DNA from: CAJBVG01 sp943372995
GTDB taxonomy: Bacteria; Bacteroidota; Bacteroidia; Sphingobacteriales; Sphingobacteriaceae
Assembly: GCA_943372995.1 (NCBI GenBank)
Contig: CALSAQ010000001.1
Span: 186,001 to 250,000, forward strand
Direction: 5' to 3'
Length of the DNA: 64,000 bases
Positions 19,184 through 28,091 of this stretch are shown here, in pieces. A program made the position numbers and the translations under genes. A model generated the notes under the pieces. It saw only the letters and a list, made by a program, of their open reading frames with translations, did not search any database and was not told where the DNA came from. Numbering within the stretch: position 1 is the stretch's first letter; every line of letters starts with the position of its first letter.

Positions 19184-20718
19184 TATGGTTTTATCAATAA
19201 ACTTTTACCATTCATTTCTTGTGCTTTTTCGATACCCATTAAGTCGAGTATAGTTGGAGCAATATCAGCTAATCCACCATCACTAATCTTGTAGTTACCA
19301 TTATCAATTAATATACAAGGAACCAAGTTTGTAGAGTGTGCAGTATTTGGAGAACCGTCGTCGTTTATCATATAATCAGCATTACCATGATCGGCAATAA
19401 TAATAAACGAATACCCATTTTTTAGTCCAGCTTCTACTACTTGTTTAGCACAAGCATCAACTGTTTCAACGGCTTTTACAACAGCTTCAAATACACCTGT
19501 ATGCCCCACCATATCAGGGTTTGCAAAGTTCAAGCAAATAAAATCTACTTCAGCTTTATTTATTTCTTTTACTATAGCTTCTGTGATACCGTGAGCACTC
19601 ATTTCTGGTTGCAAATCGTAGGTGGCTACTTTAGGAGAAGGAATCATTATTCGTTGCTCTCTTTCAAATGGAATTTCTCTACCACCCGAAAAGAAAAATG
19701 TTACATGTGGATATTTCTCTGTTTCGGCAATTCTAATTTGTGTTTTATTGTTCTTAGAGAGAACTTCTCCAAGGGTATTTGATAAATTATCTTTTTCGAA
19801 AATAACATTTACATCTTTAAAAGAATCATCATAGTTGGTCATGGTTACATAGTGCAGATCCATCTTGTGCATGTTGTACTCATGATTATCTTTTTGTGTT
19901 AGAGCAATGGTAATTTCTCTGGCGCGGTCTGTTCTGAAATTAAAACTGATAACCACATCGCCTTCTTTTATGGTGCTAATGGGAGTATTGTTTTCATCAG
20001 TACACACCAAAGCTTTCATAAATTCATCGGTGATGTTCTCGGAGTATTGTTGTTCTACACTTGCAACTGCATCTTTCGTTTTAATTCCATCACCATTAAC
20101 AAGTAGTTCATAAGCAAGTTTTACTCTTTCCCAGCGTTGATCTCTATCCATAGCATAATATCTACCTATTACACTGGCTAGTTTTGCGGTATTCTTTTGT
20201 TTGATGTTATGTTGAAGTAAATCTCTTAAGTAGTTAGCTCCACTTTTGGGATCTGTATCTCTACCATCTAGAAAAGCATGTATAAATACATTTGTATTTC
20301 CTTCTGTAGTGGCAATATCACAGAGTGCTTTTAAGTGATTGATATGAGAATGTACACCACCGTCGGAGAGTAGTCCAATAAAATGTACATTTTTTCCGCT
20401 TAATTTGGCATAATTCAACGCATGTTTTAACACCTGATTAGTGGCTAATCTGCCATCAATTATCGATTTATGTATTTTTACAAGCTCTTGAAAGATGACC
20501 CTTCCAGAGCCAATGGTAAGGTGACCAACCTCCGAATTGCCCATTTGGCCTTCAGGCAGTCCTACAGCCTCCCCTGATGCAACTAGCTTAGAGTGAGGGT
20601 ATTTTATGTATAATGATTCTATGAAAGGGGTTTTAGCATGTTTAATAGCATCCGAATTATATTTGGTTCCTATTCCCCAACCATCTAAAATGAGAAGGGC
20701 TATTTTCTTTTTTTCCAT
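19183..20718 (-). CDS. gpmI: 2,3-bisphosphoglycerate-independent phosphoglycerate mutase
   Basis: Interconverts 3- and 2-phosphoglycerate in glycolysis/gluconeogenesis and needs two Mn ions. It has the alkaline phosphatase-type start ALLILDGWGIG, the phosphorylated Ser62 in MGNSEVGH, the phosphotransferase-domain insert with HFIGLLSDGGVHSH and FLDGRDTDP, and late metal ligands in NFANPDMVGHTG and IIADHGNAD. The start at 20718 is chosen because MEKKKIALLI begins the family, leaving 511 residues. It forms a two-gene unit with the lipoprotein downstream. Confidence 0.96.
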   Translation of the reverse strand: MEKKKIALLILDGWGIGTKYNSDAIKHAKTPFIESLYIKYPHSKLVASGEAVGLPEGQMGNSEVGHLTIGSGRVIFQELVKIHKSIIDGRLATNQVLKHALNYAKLSGKNVHFIGLLSDGGVHSHINHLKALCDIATTEGNTNVFIHAFLDGRDTDPKSGANYLRDLLQHNIKQKNTAKLASVIGRYYAMDRDQRWERVKLAYELLVNGDGIKTKDAVASVEQQYSENITDEFMKALVCTDENNTPISTIKEGDVVISFNFRTDRAREITIALTQKDNHEYNMHKMDLHYVTMTNYDDSFKDVNVIFEKDNLSNTLGEVLSKNNKTQIRIAETEKYPHVTFFFSGGREIPFEREQRIMIPSPKVATYDLQPEMSAHGITEAIVKEINKAEVDFICLNFANPDMVGHTGVFEAVVKAVETVDACAKQVVEAGLKNGYSFIIIADHGNADYMINDDGSPNTAHSTNLVPCILIDNGNYKISDGGLADIAPTILDLMGIEKAQEMNGKSLLIKP

Positions 20719-20787
20719 ACACAAATATACCAAGCAAAAATGATTGGCACAGTTTTTAAGGTGAAATAGTGGAATTTTAATGTGATA

Positions 20788-21189
20788 ATGAGGAAATTTA
20801 TTGTTGTACTCTTTTTAGGAATGTTAACCTTTAGTAACTCTTTTGCCCAAACAGAGATATTAGAGGATATTACAACAGCTTTTAAGAATGCTGATCAGCG
20901 TTTGCTATCGAAGTATTTCGGTAATAAAATTGAAATTACCTTATTAGACCAATCCAATGTATTTAGTAAGCCTCAAGCCGAAATGGTGATGAAGGACTTC
21001 TTTAGTAAATTTAACCCAACTGAATTTCAAATATTATACAAAAACAATCCTAGCGCCGATGCTGCTCGTTTTGCCATTGGGCAATTAGAGACAGAATCGG
21101 GTAAGTTTAGGATTTATTTCATTCTTAAAAACATTGATAACAATGTGTTCCTACAAGAAATGAGATTTGAGCAAGAACGTTCTCGTTAA
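20788..21189 (+). CDS. DUF4783 family secreted protein
   Basis: 133 residues from the ATG at 20788 with a signal peptide (MRKFIVVLFLGMLTFSNSFA-QT). The mature part, with ILEDITTAFKNADQRLLSKYF and DNNVFLQEMRFE, is a small NTF2-like alpha/beta fold (DUF4783), common in Bacteroidota and often next to nadC, as here. The function is unknown; the fold suggests ligand binding rather than a defined reaction. Confidence 0.85.
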   Translation: MRKFIVVLFLGMLTFSNSFAQTEILEDITTAFKNADQRLLSKYFGNKIEITLLDQSNVFSKPQAEMVMKDFFSKFNPTEFQILYKNNPSADAARFAIGQLETESGKFRIYFILKNIDNNVFLQEMRFEQERSR

Positions 21190-21194
21190 TTCAT

Positions 21195-21202
21195 TACCTT
21201 TG
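21195..21202 (+). promoter_or_regulatory. Bacteroidota -7 box upstream of nadC
   Basis: TACCTTTG matches TAnnTTTG exactly, 16 bases before the nadC start codon and just after the stop of the preceding gene. nadC can therefore be transcribed independently. Confidence 0.5.
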
Positions 21203-21218
21203 CTCGAAATTATTAGTA

Positions 21219-22067
21219 ATGAATTTTAACGAAAAGCAGCTATTAGAGTTTATTGATTATGCTATTGCCGAAGATGTTGGAGACGGTGATCATACTTCAT
21301 TATCTACAATTCCAGCAGGCACTATAAATAGTGCAGAACTACTAGTCAAAGAATCTGGTATTTTGGCTGGTGTTTTTATCGCCGAAAAGATATTTTACAG
21401 AATAGACCCTACATTAAATCTTAATATTTTTTTAAGAGATGGCTCTTCAATCCAAACAGGCCAAACCGTATTAAGAGTTGAAGGTAGTGCTCATTCTATT
21501 TTAAAGGCAGAGCGTTTGGTATTAAACATTATGCAACGCATGTCGGGTATAGCTTCCACTACTCATTCAATTGTTACTAAAGTTGCCCATACAAAATGCA
21601 AAATACTCGACACTCGTAAAACAACTCCAGGGATACGTTTTCTAGAAAAAGAAGCGGTGTTAATTGGTGGTGGTGAAAATCACAGGTTTGGTTTATACGA
21701 TATGATTTTAATAAAAGATAATCATGTGGATTATGCTGGAGGAATTACTGCAGCATTGAGAAATGCAAAAGATTACTTGAATAAAACAGGAAGAAATTTA
21801 GCCATAGAAATTGAAACCAGAAGTTTAGACGAGGTTAGGGAAGCTATTGAAGAAGGAGGGTTTAAACGTATAATGTTTGATAATTTCACTTTCAATGAAA
21901 TTAGGGCAGGTGTTGCATTGGTAAACAGGCTGTTTGAAACAGAAGCCTCTGGAGGTATTACAACAGAAAACGTAGTAAATTATGCCGAATGTGGAGTCGA
22001 TTATATTTCTATGGGTGCTTTAACACACTCTGTTAAATCGCTCGATTTAAGTTTAAAAGCCGTTTAA
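21219..22067 (+). CDS. nadC: Nicotinate-nucleotide pyrophosphorylase (carboxylating)
   Basis: Converts quinolinate and PRPP to nicotinate mononucleotide in de novo NAD synthesis. It has the N-terminal AEDVGDGDHTSL, the catalytic-core stretch LDTRKTTPGIRFLEKEAV, GGGENHRFGLYDMILIKDNH with quinolinate/PRPP contacts, and the late GGITTENVVNYAECGVDYISMGALTHS of the alpha/beta barrel. The 282-residue length is normal. nadA and nadB are not in the window. Confidence 0.96.
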   Translation: MNFNEKQLLEFIDYAIAEDVGDGDHTSLSTIPAGTINSAELLVKESGILAGVFIAEKIFYRIDPTLNLNIFLRDGSSIQTGQTVLRVEGSAHSILKAERLVLNIMQRMSGIASTTHSIVTKVAHTKCKILDTRKTTPGIRFLEKEAVLIGGGENHRFGLYDMILIKDNHVDYAGGITAALRNAKDYLNKTGRNLAIEIETRSLDEVREAIEEGGFKRIMFDNFTFNEIRAGVALVNRLFETEASGGITTENVVNYAECGVDYISMGALTHSVKSLDLSLKAV

Positions 22068-22141
22068 ATCAATCTATTACCCGTTTTGAGAACTAAACTA
22101 TTATCTAGACTGATAAAAAATGCTATTTTAGAGGATTAGTA

Positions 22142-22786
22142 ATGATATCGGTCAGTACTTCCATAGCACTTTTAGTCTCGTATTTATACGGCTCCATTCC
22201 AACTGCAATTTGGATTGGTAAAGCTTTCTATGGTATTGATGTAAGAGAATATGGTAGTGGAAATGCGGGTGCTACCAATACATTCAGAATTTTAGGTAAA
22301 AAAGCAGGCATCCCTGTATTACTAATTGATATTTTAAAAGGCTTTACAGCCACTAATCTCGTTTATTTCGTGGGTAATTATGTTCCGGGTTCGGTGCAGT
22401 TTGCAAACTTCCAGCTAGTATTGGGAATTACAGCGGTATTAGGACATATATTTCCTCTATTTGCGGGTTTCAGAGGTGGGAAAGGAATTGCCACCCTATT
22501 CGGTATGATATTGGCCGTACATCCTGCGGCATCCTTAATTTCTTGTGGATTTTTTGTGGTTGCATTGCTCTTAACTAGATATGTTTCTTTAAGTTCAATG
22601 TTTGCCAGTTTCATGTTTCCAGTAAATATTATTCTGTTTTTTAGCGAAAGTACCACTCGTACCCAATTATTATTTGCCATTTCTGTTTGTATTCTTGTAA
22701 TGTTTACACATCAGAAAAACATCGAAAGATTATTAAAAGGCAAAGAAGCTAAAGCAAATATTTTTAAACGAAAGGCTGAATCTTAA
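22142..22786 (+). CDS. plsY: Glycerol-3-phosphate acyltransferase
   Basis: Integral inner-membrane enzyme that moves the acyl group from acyl-phosphate to glycerol 3-phosphate, the first step of phospholipid synthesis. The three family motifs are present: SYLYGSIPTAIWIGK, REYGSGNAGATNTFR with the glycine-rich phosphate-binding loop, and FPLFAGFRGGKGIATLFG. About five membrane helices are seen. The 214-residue length is typical. It follows nadC with a 74-bp gap and may be separately transcribed. Confidence 0.95.
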   Translation: MISVSTSIALLVSYLYGSIPTAIWIGKAFYGIDVREYGSGNAGATNTFRILGKKAGIPVLLIDILKGFTATNLVYFVGNYVPGSVQFANFQLVLGITAVLGHIFPLFAGFRGGKGIATLFGMILAVHPAASLISCGFFVVALLLTRYVSLSSMFASFMFPVNIILFFSESTTRTQLLFAISVCILVMFTHQKNIERLLKGKEAKANIFKRKAES

Positions 22787-22839
22787 GCATTTGGTAGAAT
22801 TTTTGCTTGTAATAAGGATATAAAATTACAATCCTTATA

Positions 22840-24921
22840 ATGAAAAAATTTTTAATGTCTACCGCCATTTTTATGGCATTTATGCCCCTCATTTCCAAAG
22901 CTCAACAATTAAAACCTATACGTTGTACAACTTATGAGTACATGAGAGATGTACAAATGAAGGACCCTGCATTTGTACAAAATCAGGAATTATTGGAGAG
23001 AGAGTATCAAGCTATGTTGGCTAGTCCGAGAAAACCCGGGCAAAAAGTAAAAAGAATTATCCCTATTGTTTTCCATGTATTTCACAATGGAGGAGCAGAA
23101 AATATTCCCAAAGAAAGAATATTAGAGCAAGTGGAAATTCTAAATAAAGATTTTCAACGTTTAAATAGTGATACAAACGAAACCAACCCTATTTACAAAG
23201 CTATCGCAGCAGATTGTGAAATCGAATTTCGTTTAGCAAAAATAGATCCTAGTGGAAATTGCACCGATGGTATTGTTCGTGTTAAAACAGAACTAACTTA
23301 TGATGCTGATAATTCTATAAAAGCATTGAGCAGATGGCCAAACAATAAATACTTTAATGTTTGGGTAGTAGAAAACATTTCTGGTGCTACGCCTCCTTCA
23401 GTAATCTTAGGTCGTTCTCAATTCCCTGGTGGTGATAATGCTACCGATGGTGTTTTGTTGAAATACAATGTTTGTGGAAACACTTCGACATTTGATAATT
23501 ACGGTAGAACATTGACTCACGAAATTGGTCACTCATTAAACTTACGCCACATTTGGGGTGATGGTACTTGTGCAACAGATTTCGTTGACGATACTCCTCC
23601 TCATGAAGATGCGAACGATGGTTGCCCTAAAAACAAAGTTTCTGTATGTGCTGGTAATAAAATTGAAATGACAGAGAATTATATGGACTATACAGATGGT
23701 ATATGTCAGAATATGTTTTCTGCCGGACAAAAAGCAAGAATGGATGTGGTTTGGAATTCTGCTACTAATGGAAGAAATAACTTATACACCTTGTCTAATC
23801 TAATAGCTACAGGAACTAACGATGGTTTTACTGCTAATCCTTGTGTGCCTATTGCAGATTTTAATCGTAAACAAGAAGCATGTACTAATACAAGTGTAGC
23901 ATTTAATGATGGTAGTTACAGAGGCTCACCTACAAATTGGGAATGGACCTTTGAAGGTGGAAATCCATCCACTTCAAATCTTCAGAATCCATCAGTTGTA
24001 TATGCTAATCCGGGTTCGTTCAGTGTGAAATTAAAAGTTTGGAATACTACTGGAGTAGATAGTATTACTAGAGAAGATTATATCCGTGTATTCGAAACGG
24101 TATCTACTAAAGCATTGCCATACTCTTTAGATATGGAAAACAGCACTGTATTTAACGATGAAGTATACAACAGAGTAGAAAACAAAAAGAACTGGGTAAT
24201 AAACAACTCTACAGGATATAACTCAAGCAACTCAATGGCTATGGAGTTTTATGGAATCAATAATAGTTTACAACAAAACTCTATACTTTTACCTACACTT
24301 AGTTTGAAAGGTACTACAGGAGCAAAAATTTCTTTTGATTATGCTTATGCACAACGTTCTAGCCTTTCGGCAGATCGCTTGCAAGTAGGTTTATCGAGAA
24401 ATTGCGGAACTACATATTCTGTATTGTTTAACAAAGAGGGTGCAGATTTAGCAAGTACCAGTACTTCATCATCGGCTTTCGTTCCTACAAACGATAACCA
24501 ATGGAAACATGTAGATCTATCATTAACTAATTTTGCTACTTCTGATAATACATTGTTCAGATTCTTAGCAGAAAATGATGGTCCTGGAAATAATATGTAT
24601 GTAGATAATATTCAGATTAGCGTAACTACTGGAGTTGAACAATTAATATTGAATAACTTAAATTTAAAAGTTGCTCCAAACCCAGTAAATACAACATCTA
24701 AATTAATATTCGATTTATTTGCTGATGCAGAATTGAAAGTAGAAATGTATGATGTTTTAGGTAGAAAAGTGGCTTCTGTATTTAATGGAAATTTAAATGC
24801 AGGCAAACAAGAACTTGAAATTAACGATACTCACACCGCACCATTAGCAAATGGAGTGTACATCGTACAATTTAATGTAAACGGATCTACTAAATCTGAG
24901 AAAATTTTAATTAGAAAATAA
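22840..24921 (+). CDS. Secreted pappalysin-like M43 metalloprotease with PKD domain and T9SS sorting domain
   Basis: Signal peptide (residues 1-21), propeptide-like segment, then an M43 catalytic domain with zinc site HEIGHSLNLRH (His227, Glu228, His231, His237) and Met-turn NYMDY (Met282). Next comes a PKD domain (about 345-425) with WEWTFEGGNPS...NPSVVYANPGSF, a concanavalin-like beta domain (about 440-600), and a C-terminal type A sorting domain (LKVAPNPVNTTSKL ... NGVYIVQFNVNG). It is exported by Sec, then by type IX secretion to the surface or outside. A 7-bp stem (22813-22819 with 22831-22837) ends just before the ATG and could affect translation. Confidence 0.93.
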   Translation: MKKFLMSTAIFMAFMPLISKAQQLKPIRCTTYEYMRDVQMKDPAFVQNQELLEREYQAMLASPRKPGQKVKRIIPIVFHVFHNGGAENIPKERILEQVEILNKDFQRLNSDTNETNPIYKAIAADCEIEFRLAKIDPSGNCTDGIVRVKTELTYDADNSIKALSRWPNNKYFNVWVVENISGATPPSVILGRSQFPGGDNATDGVLLKYNVCGNTSTFDNYGRTLTHEIGHSLNLRHIWGDGTCATDFVDDTPPHEDANDGCPKNKVSVCAGNKIEMTENYMDYTDGICQNMFSAGQKARMDVVWNSATNGRNNLYTLSNLIATGTNDGFTANPCVPIADFNRKQEACTNTSVAFNDGSYRGSPTNWEWTFEGGNPSTSNLQNPSVVYANPGSFSVKLKVWNTTGVDSITREDYIRVFETVSTKALPYSLDMENSTVFNDEVYNRVENKKNWVINNSTGYNSSNSMAMEFYGINNSLQQNSILLPTLSLKGTTGAKISFDYAYAQRSSLSADRLQVGLSRNCGTTYSVLFNKEGADLASTSTSSSAFVPTNDNQWKHVDLSLTNFATSDNTLFRFLAENDGPGNNMYVDNIQISVTTGVEQLILNNLNLKVAPNPVNTTSKLIFDLFADAELKVEMYDVLGRKVASVFNGNLNAGKQELEINDTHTAPLANGVYIVQFNVNGSTKSEKILIRK

Positions 24922-24926
24922 TGTAT

Positions 24927-25003
24927 TGGTAATTAGTGACTGGTGACTGGTGACTAGTCACTAGTACCAGTCACTAGTCACCAGTCACCATTCACCAGTA
25001 CCA
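24927..25003. repeat. Heptad repeat palindrome between convergent genes
   Basis: Tandem GTGACTG/GTGACTA units (24935-24958) face their reverse complement (24973-24999). The right arm is the 3' end of the pabB reading frame, whose stop codon lies at 24978-24980. It uses the same word family as the element at 15.9 kb. Confidence 0.85.
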
Positions 25004-26225
25004 TCATAATCGCTTTCGCCTTTAAAAGGCACTCTTCATATTCTTGTTCTGGATCAGAGTCGATAGTAATTGCACTTCCTACTGCAAAAAATAATTTTTT
25101 AGTTTCTTTATCGATAAATATAGATCGTATTAATACGTTAAAATCAATATCTCCCGTATCAGAAAAATATCCCATTGCCCCTGAATACGGTCCTCTTCTA
25201 AATGATTCTAATTCGTCAATAAGTTGCATGGCTCTTACTTTTGGAGCTCCAGTCATAGAACCCATAGGGAAGCTTTTTTCAATAGCATCTATTGCGGTAT
25301 ATCCTTCAGCTAATTCCGATACAACTGTGCTGATCATCTGATGCAATTGTGGAAAGGTATAAATTCCAAATAGTTCCTCTACTTTTATGCTTCCTGTTTT
25401 GGATGTTCTAGTTAAATCATTTCTTACTAAATCAACAATCATCACATTCTCTGCTCTTTCTTTTATGGAGCTTCCTAATTCGTTGATATCTCTGCTTATG
25501 TCTTCAGATCTTTTTATCGTCCCTTTTATTGGCTGAGAAATTAATTTGTTCTCTCTTTTGCATAGGTATCGTTCCGGACTAGCAGAAATAATATACTGTT
25601 GATCTATTTTCAAGATTCCAGAGAATGGATTGGGTGAGCGTTTGTTTAATTTCTGATAGAGTAGAATAGGGTCTATATCAATATCTTCAATTTCGAAAGG
25701 AATACAATAATTCAACTCGTATACATCACCATCTAAAATGTGTTGCTTAATACGATCTATTTTTTTTAAGTACTCTTCTTTACTTACCTTTTGATGTAGG
25801 CTATACTTTTGATGATTACCAAACCATTCCTCTGTATTCTCTACCCAATCAAAATCTAATGAATGAGAAGAAAACAGTGTTCCATTTTGTTCTTCAATAG
25901 AAACTTCTTCTTCGAAAAAAAACACACTTGGAAAATTAATAAACGCGTTGTTTTTAGAACTTAGTTTTTCAACATCATTCTTTAAATCATAAGAAAGAAA
26001 ACCAAAGTAGTTTTTGTCTTTTTGGATGTATTGCTTTAACTCGTCAAATGCATGAGCATGTGTGTCCTTACGGAAAAACCGATTTCCATAGCTTATCTTC
26101 CAAGAGCTTGCACTGTATTTGTCTTGATAGGAATTTGAGTTGAGCAAACAAAAAAATCGTTCCGATTGATCGATTGCTCTTATCAATTTATCTTTATTCT
26201 CCTCTGTGCAAGGAATGCTAAACAT
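24978..26225 (-). CDS. pabB: Aminodeoxychorismate synthase component I / anthranilate synthase I-like
   Basis: Chorismate-binding enzyme. Conserved C-terminal features are KGTIKRS, RAENVMIVDLVRNDL, FPMGSMTGAPKVRAM and GPYSGAMGYF, which form the chorismate/Mg site. The short N-terminal half (415 residues in all) and lack of a fused trpG/lyase domain favour the PabB branch (4-amino-4-deoxychorismate for folate), but component I of anthranilate synthase is not excluded. It is three bases downstream of purA and likely co-transcribed. The last residues (VLVNGDW) are encoded by a heptad repeat. Confidence 0.85.
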   Translation of the reverse strand: MFSIPCTEENKDKLIRAIDQSERFFCLLNSNSYQDKYSASSWKISYGNRFFRKDTHAHAFDELKQYIQKDKNYFGFLSYDLKNDVEKLSSKNNAFINFPSVFFFEEEVSIEEQNGTLFSSHSLDFDWVENTEEWFGNHQKYSLHQKVSKEEYLKKIDRIKQHILDGDVYELNYCIPFEIEDIDIDPILLYQKLNKRSPNPFSGILKIDQQYIISASPERYLCKRENKLISQPIKGTIKRSEDISRDINELGSSIKERAENVMIVDLVRNDLTRTSKTGSIKVEELFGIYTFPQLHQMISTVVSELAEGYTAIDAIEKSFPMGSMTGAPKVRAMQLIDELESFRRGPYSGAMGYFSDTGDIDFNVLIRSIFIDKETKKLFFAVGSAITIDSDPEQEYEECLLKAKAIMMVLVNGDW

Positions 26226-26228
26226 TGT

Positions 26229-27503
26229 TTATGATAATATCAACGTTTGTTTCCTATCTGGACCTACCGATAAATATTTAATCGGCACTTCTAATGCTTT
26301 CTCTAGGTAGTTAATATAATCTTGAAGTTTCTGAGGAATTTGGTCGATTTCTTTTATGCCTGTTAAATCTTCATTCCAACCATCAAGCTCTTCAAGTACT
26401 GGTTCAGCTTCAACAGAAAGGATATCAAATGGCATGTAATCTATTTTCTCTCCATTCCAAATGTAATGTGTACAAACCTTTACCTTGTCGAAGCCACTAA
26501 GAACGTCGGCTTTAGTCATTACTAATTCGGTAACTCCGTTTAATAATATCGCGTATTTTAATGCAGGTAAATCAATCCATCCGCAGCGACGTGGTCTGCC
26601 AGTAGTTGCACCAAATTCATGACCAATTTTTCTTAATTCTTCACCCACTTCATTATCTAATTCGGTAGGGAAGGGTCCGCCACCTACTCTTGTGCAGTAG
26701 GCTTTAAAAATACCAATCACATTTCCAATTTTAGATGGAGAAACGCCCAAGCCTGTACAAGCTCCTGCTGTTGTGGTATTCGATGATGTAACATAAGGAT
26801 ATGATCCGAAATCGATGTCCAATAATGTGCCTTGTGCACCTTCGGCTAATACTTTTTTACCAGCCCTTAAATATTTATTTACTAAATGCTCCGAATCAAC
26901 TTGTTGCATAGCTTTTAAAAGCTCAATACCTTCGAACCATTGTGTTTCGTATTCTTTATAGTCTAAATCTATTTGATAATGAGAAAGAATTTCTAAATGT
27001 CTGTTTCTTAGCTTTTCGTATTTCTCTTTAAAGTCAGGTAACATGGTATCTCCAACACGAAGTCCTGTTCTTCCTATTTTATCGGCATAAGTAGGGCTTA
27101 TTCCTTTTAGAGTAGAACCGATTTTAGAGTTACCCATTTTCGATTCACTCGCAGCGTCTAACAAACGATGTGTAGGAAGTATTAAATGTGCTCTTTTTGC
27201 AATAACGAGTTTCCCCGACTGAATAGGATCGTATCCGTTTTCACGTAATTTATCAATCTCTTTCTTGAAAATAACAGGGTCGATAACCACTCCATTACCA
27301 ATAAGATTCAATGTTTTAGGGTTAAACACTCCAGATGGAATAGTATTCAATACATATTTCTTTCCATCGAATTCTAATGTATGTCCTGCATTAGGTCCAC
27401 CTTGGAACCTAGCAATCATATCATACTCGGGACTTAATACGTCCACAATTTTACCTTTACCTTCGTCGCCCCATTGCAACCCCAATAAAACATCCACTTG
27501 CAT
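26229..27503 (-). CDS. purA: Adenylosuccinate synthase
   Basis: GTP-dependent first step from IMP to AMP. It has the P-loop-like start GLQWGDEGKGKIVD, the IMP-binding GNGVVIDP and GPNAGHT, the catalytic stretch EGAQGTLLDIDFGSYPYVTSS, and the late GRPRRCGWIDLPALKYA. The 424-residue length is normal. It lies 16 bp downstream of the Fur-family gene and 3 bp upstream of pabB in a likely operon. Confidence 0.97.
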   Translation of the reverse strand: MQVDVLLGLQWGDEGKGKIVDVLSPEYDMIARFQGGPNAGHTLEFDGKKYVLNTIPSGVFNPKTLNLIGNGVVIDPVIFKKEIDKLRENGYDPIQSGKLVIAKRAHLILPTHRLLDAASESKMGNSKIGSTLKGISPTYADKIGRTGLRVGDTMLPDFKEKYEKLRNRHLEILSHYQIDLDYKEYETQWFEGIELLKAMQQVDSEHLVNKYLRAGKKVLAEGAQGTLLDIDFGSYPYVTSSNTTTAGACTGLGVSPSKIGNVIGIFKAYCTRVGGGPFPTELDNEVGEELRKIGHEFGATTGRPRRCGWIDLPALKYAILLNGVTELVMTKADVLSGFDKVKVCTHYIWNGEKIDYMPFDILSVEAEPVLEELDGWNEDLTGIKEIDQIPQKLQDYINYLEKALEVPIKYLSVGPDRKQTLILS

Positions 27504-27519
27504 ATCTAATTTCTAAAAT

Positions 27520-28017
27520 TTACTGAACAGAATTACTTTTTGATGAGGCATTGTAAGAATCACATTTGCCATCTGATTTTAACTTCGTACATGCTCCATA
27601 CAAATTCAAAGAATGGTGGGTAATATCGAATTTTAATAAATCGCCCATCATCGATTGTATTTGTTGGATACGAGGATCGCAGAATTCTACTACTTTACCA
27701 CAGTCGACACAGATGATATGGTCGTGTTGTTTGTATCCATACGATTTTTCGAACTGAGCCATGTTTTTACCAAACTGATGCTTAGTTACCAAATCACATG
27801 AGAGTAAAAGCTCTAATGTATTGTATACAGTAGCTCTACTTACCCTGTATTTCCTATTTTTCATGTGTATATACAAGGATTCAACATCAAAATGGTCGTT
27901 TCTCGAGTATATTTCCTCTAAAATGGCAAAACGCTCAGGGGTTTTTCTTAAACTTCTGCTCTCTAAATAGGCTTCGAAAATCTTTTTGACACTTTCAATG
28001 GTTTCTTTGCTAGACAT
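27520..28017 (-). CDS. Fur-family transcriptional regulator
   Basis: 165 residues from the ATG at 28017; a TTG seven codons upstream is less likely. It has a winged-helix DNA-binding half (FAILEEIYSRNDHFDVESLYIHM, YRVSRATVYNTLELL) and a dimerisation half with the metal-binding HDHIICVDCGKVVEF (one CxxC). Only one clear CxxC pair and HHSLNLYGACTKL are seen, so the second structural zinc pair of Fur/PerR is reduced. Whether it senses iron, zinc or peroxide cannot be told. It is the first gene of a unit with purA and pabB. Confidence 0.9.
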   Translation of the reverse strand: MSSKETIESVKKIFEAYLESRSLRKTPERFAILEEIYSRNDHFDVESLYIHMKNRKYRVSRATVYNTLELLLSCDLVTKHQFGKNMAQFEKSYGYKQHDHIICVDCGKVVEFCDPRIQQIQSMMGDLLKFDITHHSLNLYGACTKLKSDGKCDSYNASSKSNSVQ

Positions 28018-28091
28018 ATACGATTTCTCCTCGGTCAAAATTAAATAATTATTCTAGAAATGTCGATTATGATAGAATGAAGTTATACACA

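Noticed and set aside
19441..19834. Plus-strand open frames inside gpmI
   Set aside because: They are antisense shadows of a well-conserved gene; the same holds for similar frames opposite murA, purA, the Rel gene and the export operon.
24927..25003. Possible CRISPR array in the tandem repeats
   Set aside because: Units are 7 bp with no spacers, arrays are inverted and no cas gene is in the window.
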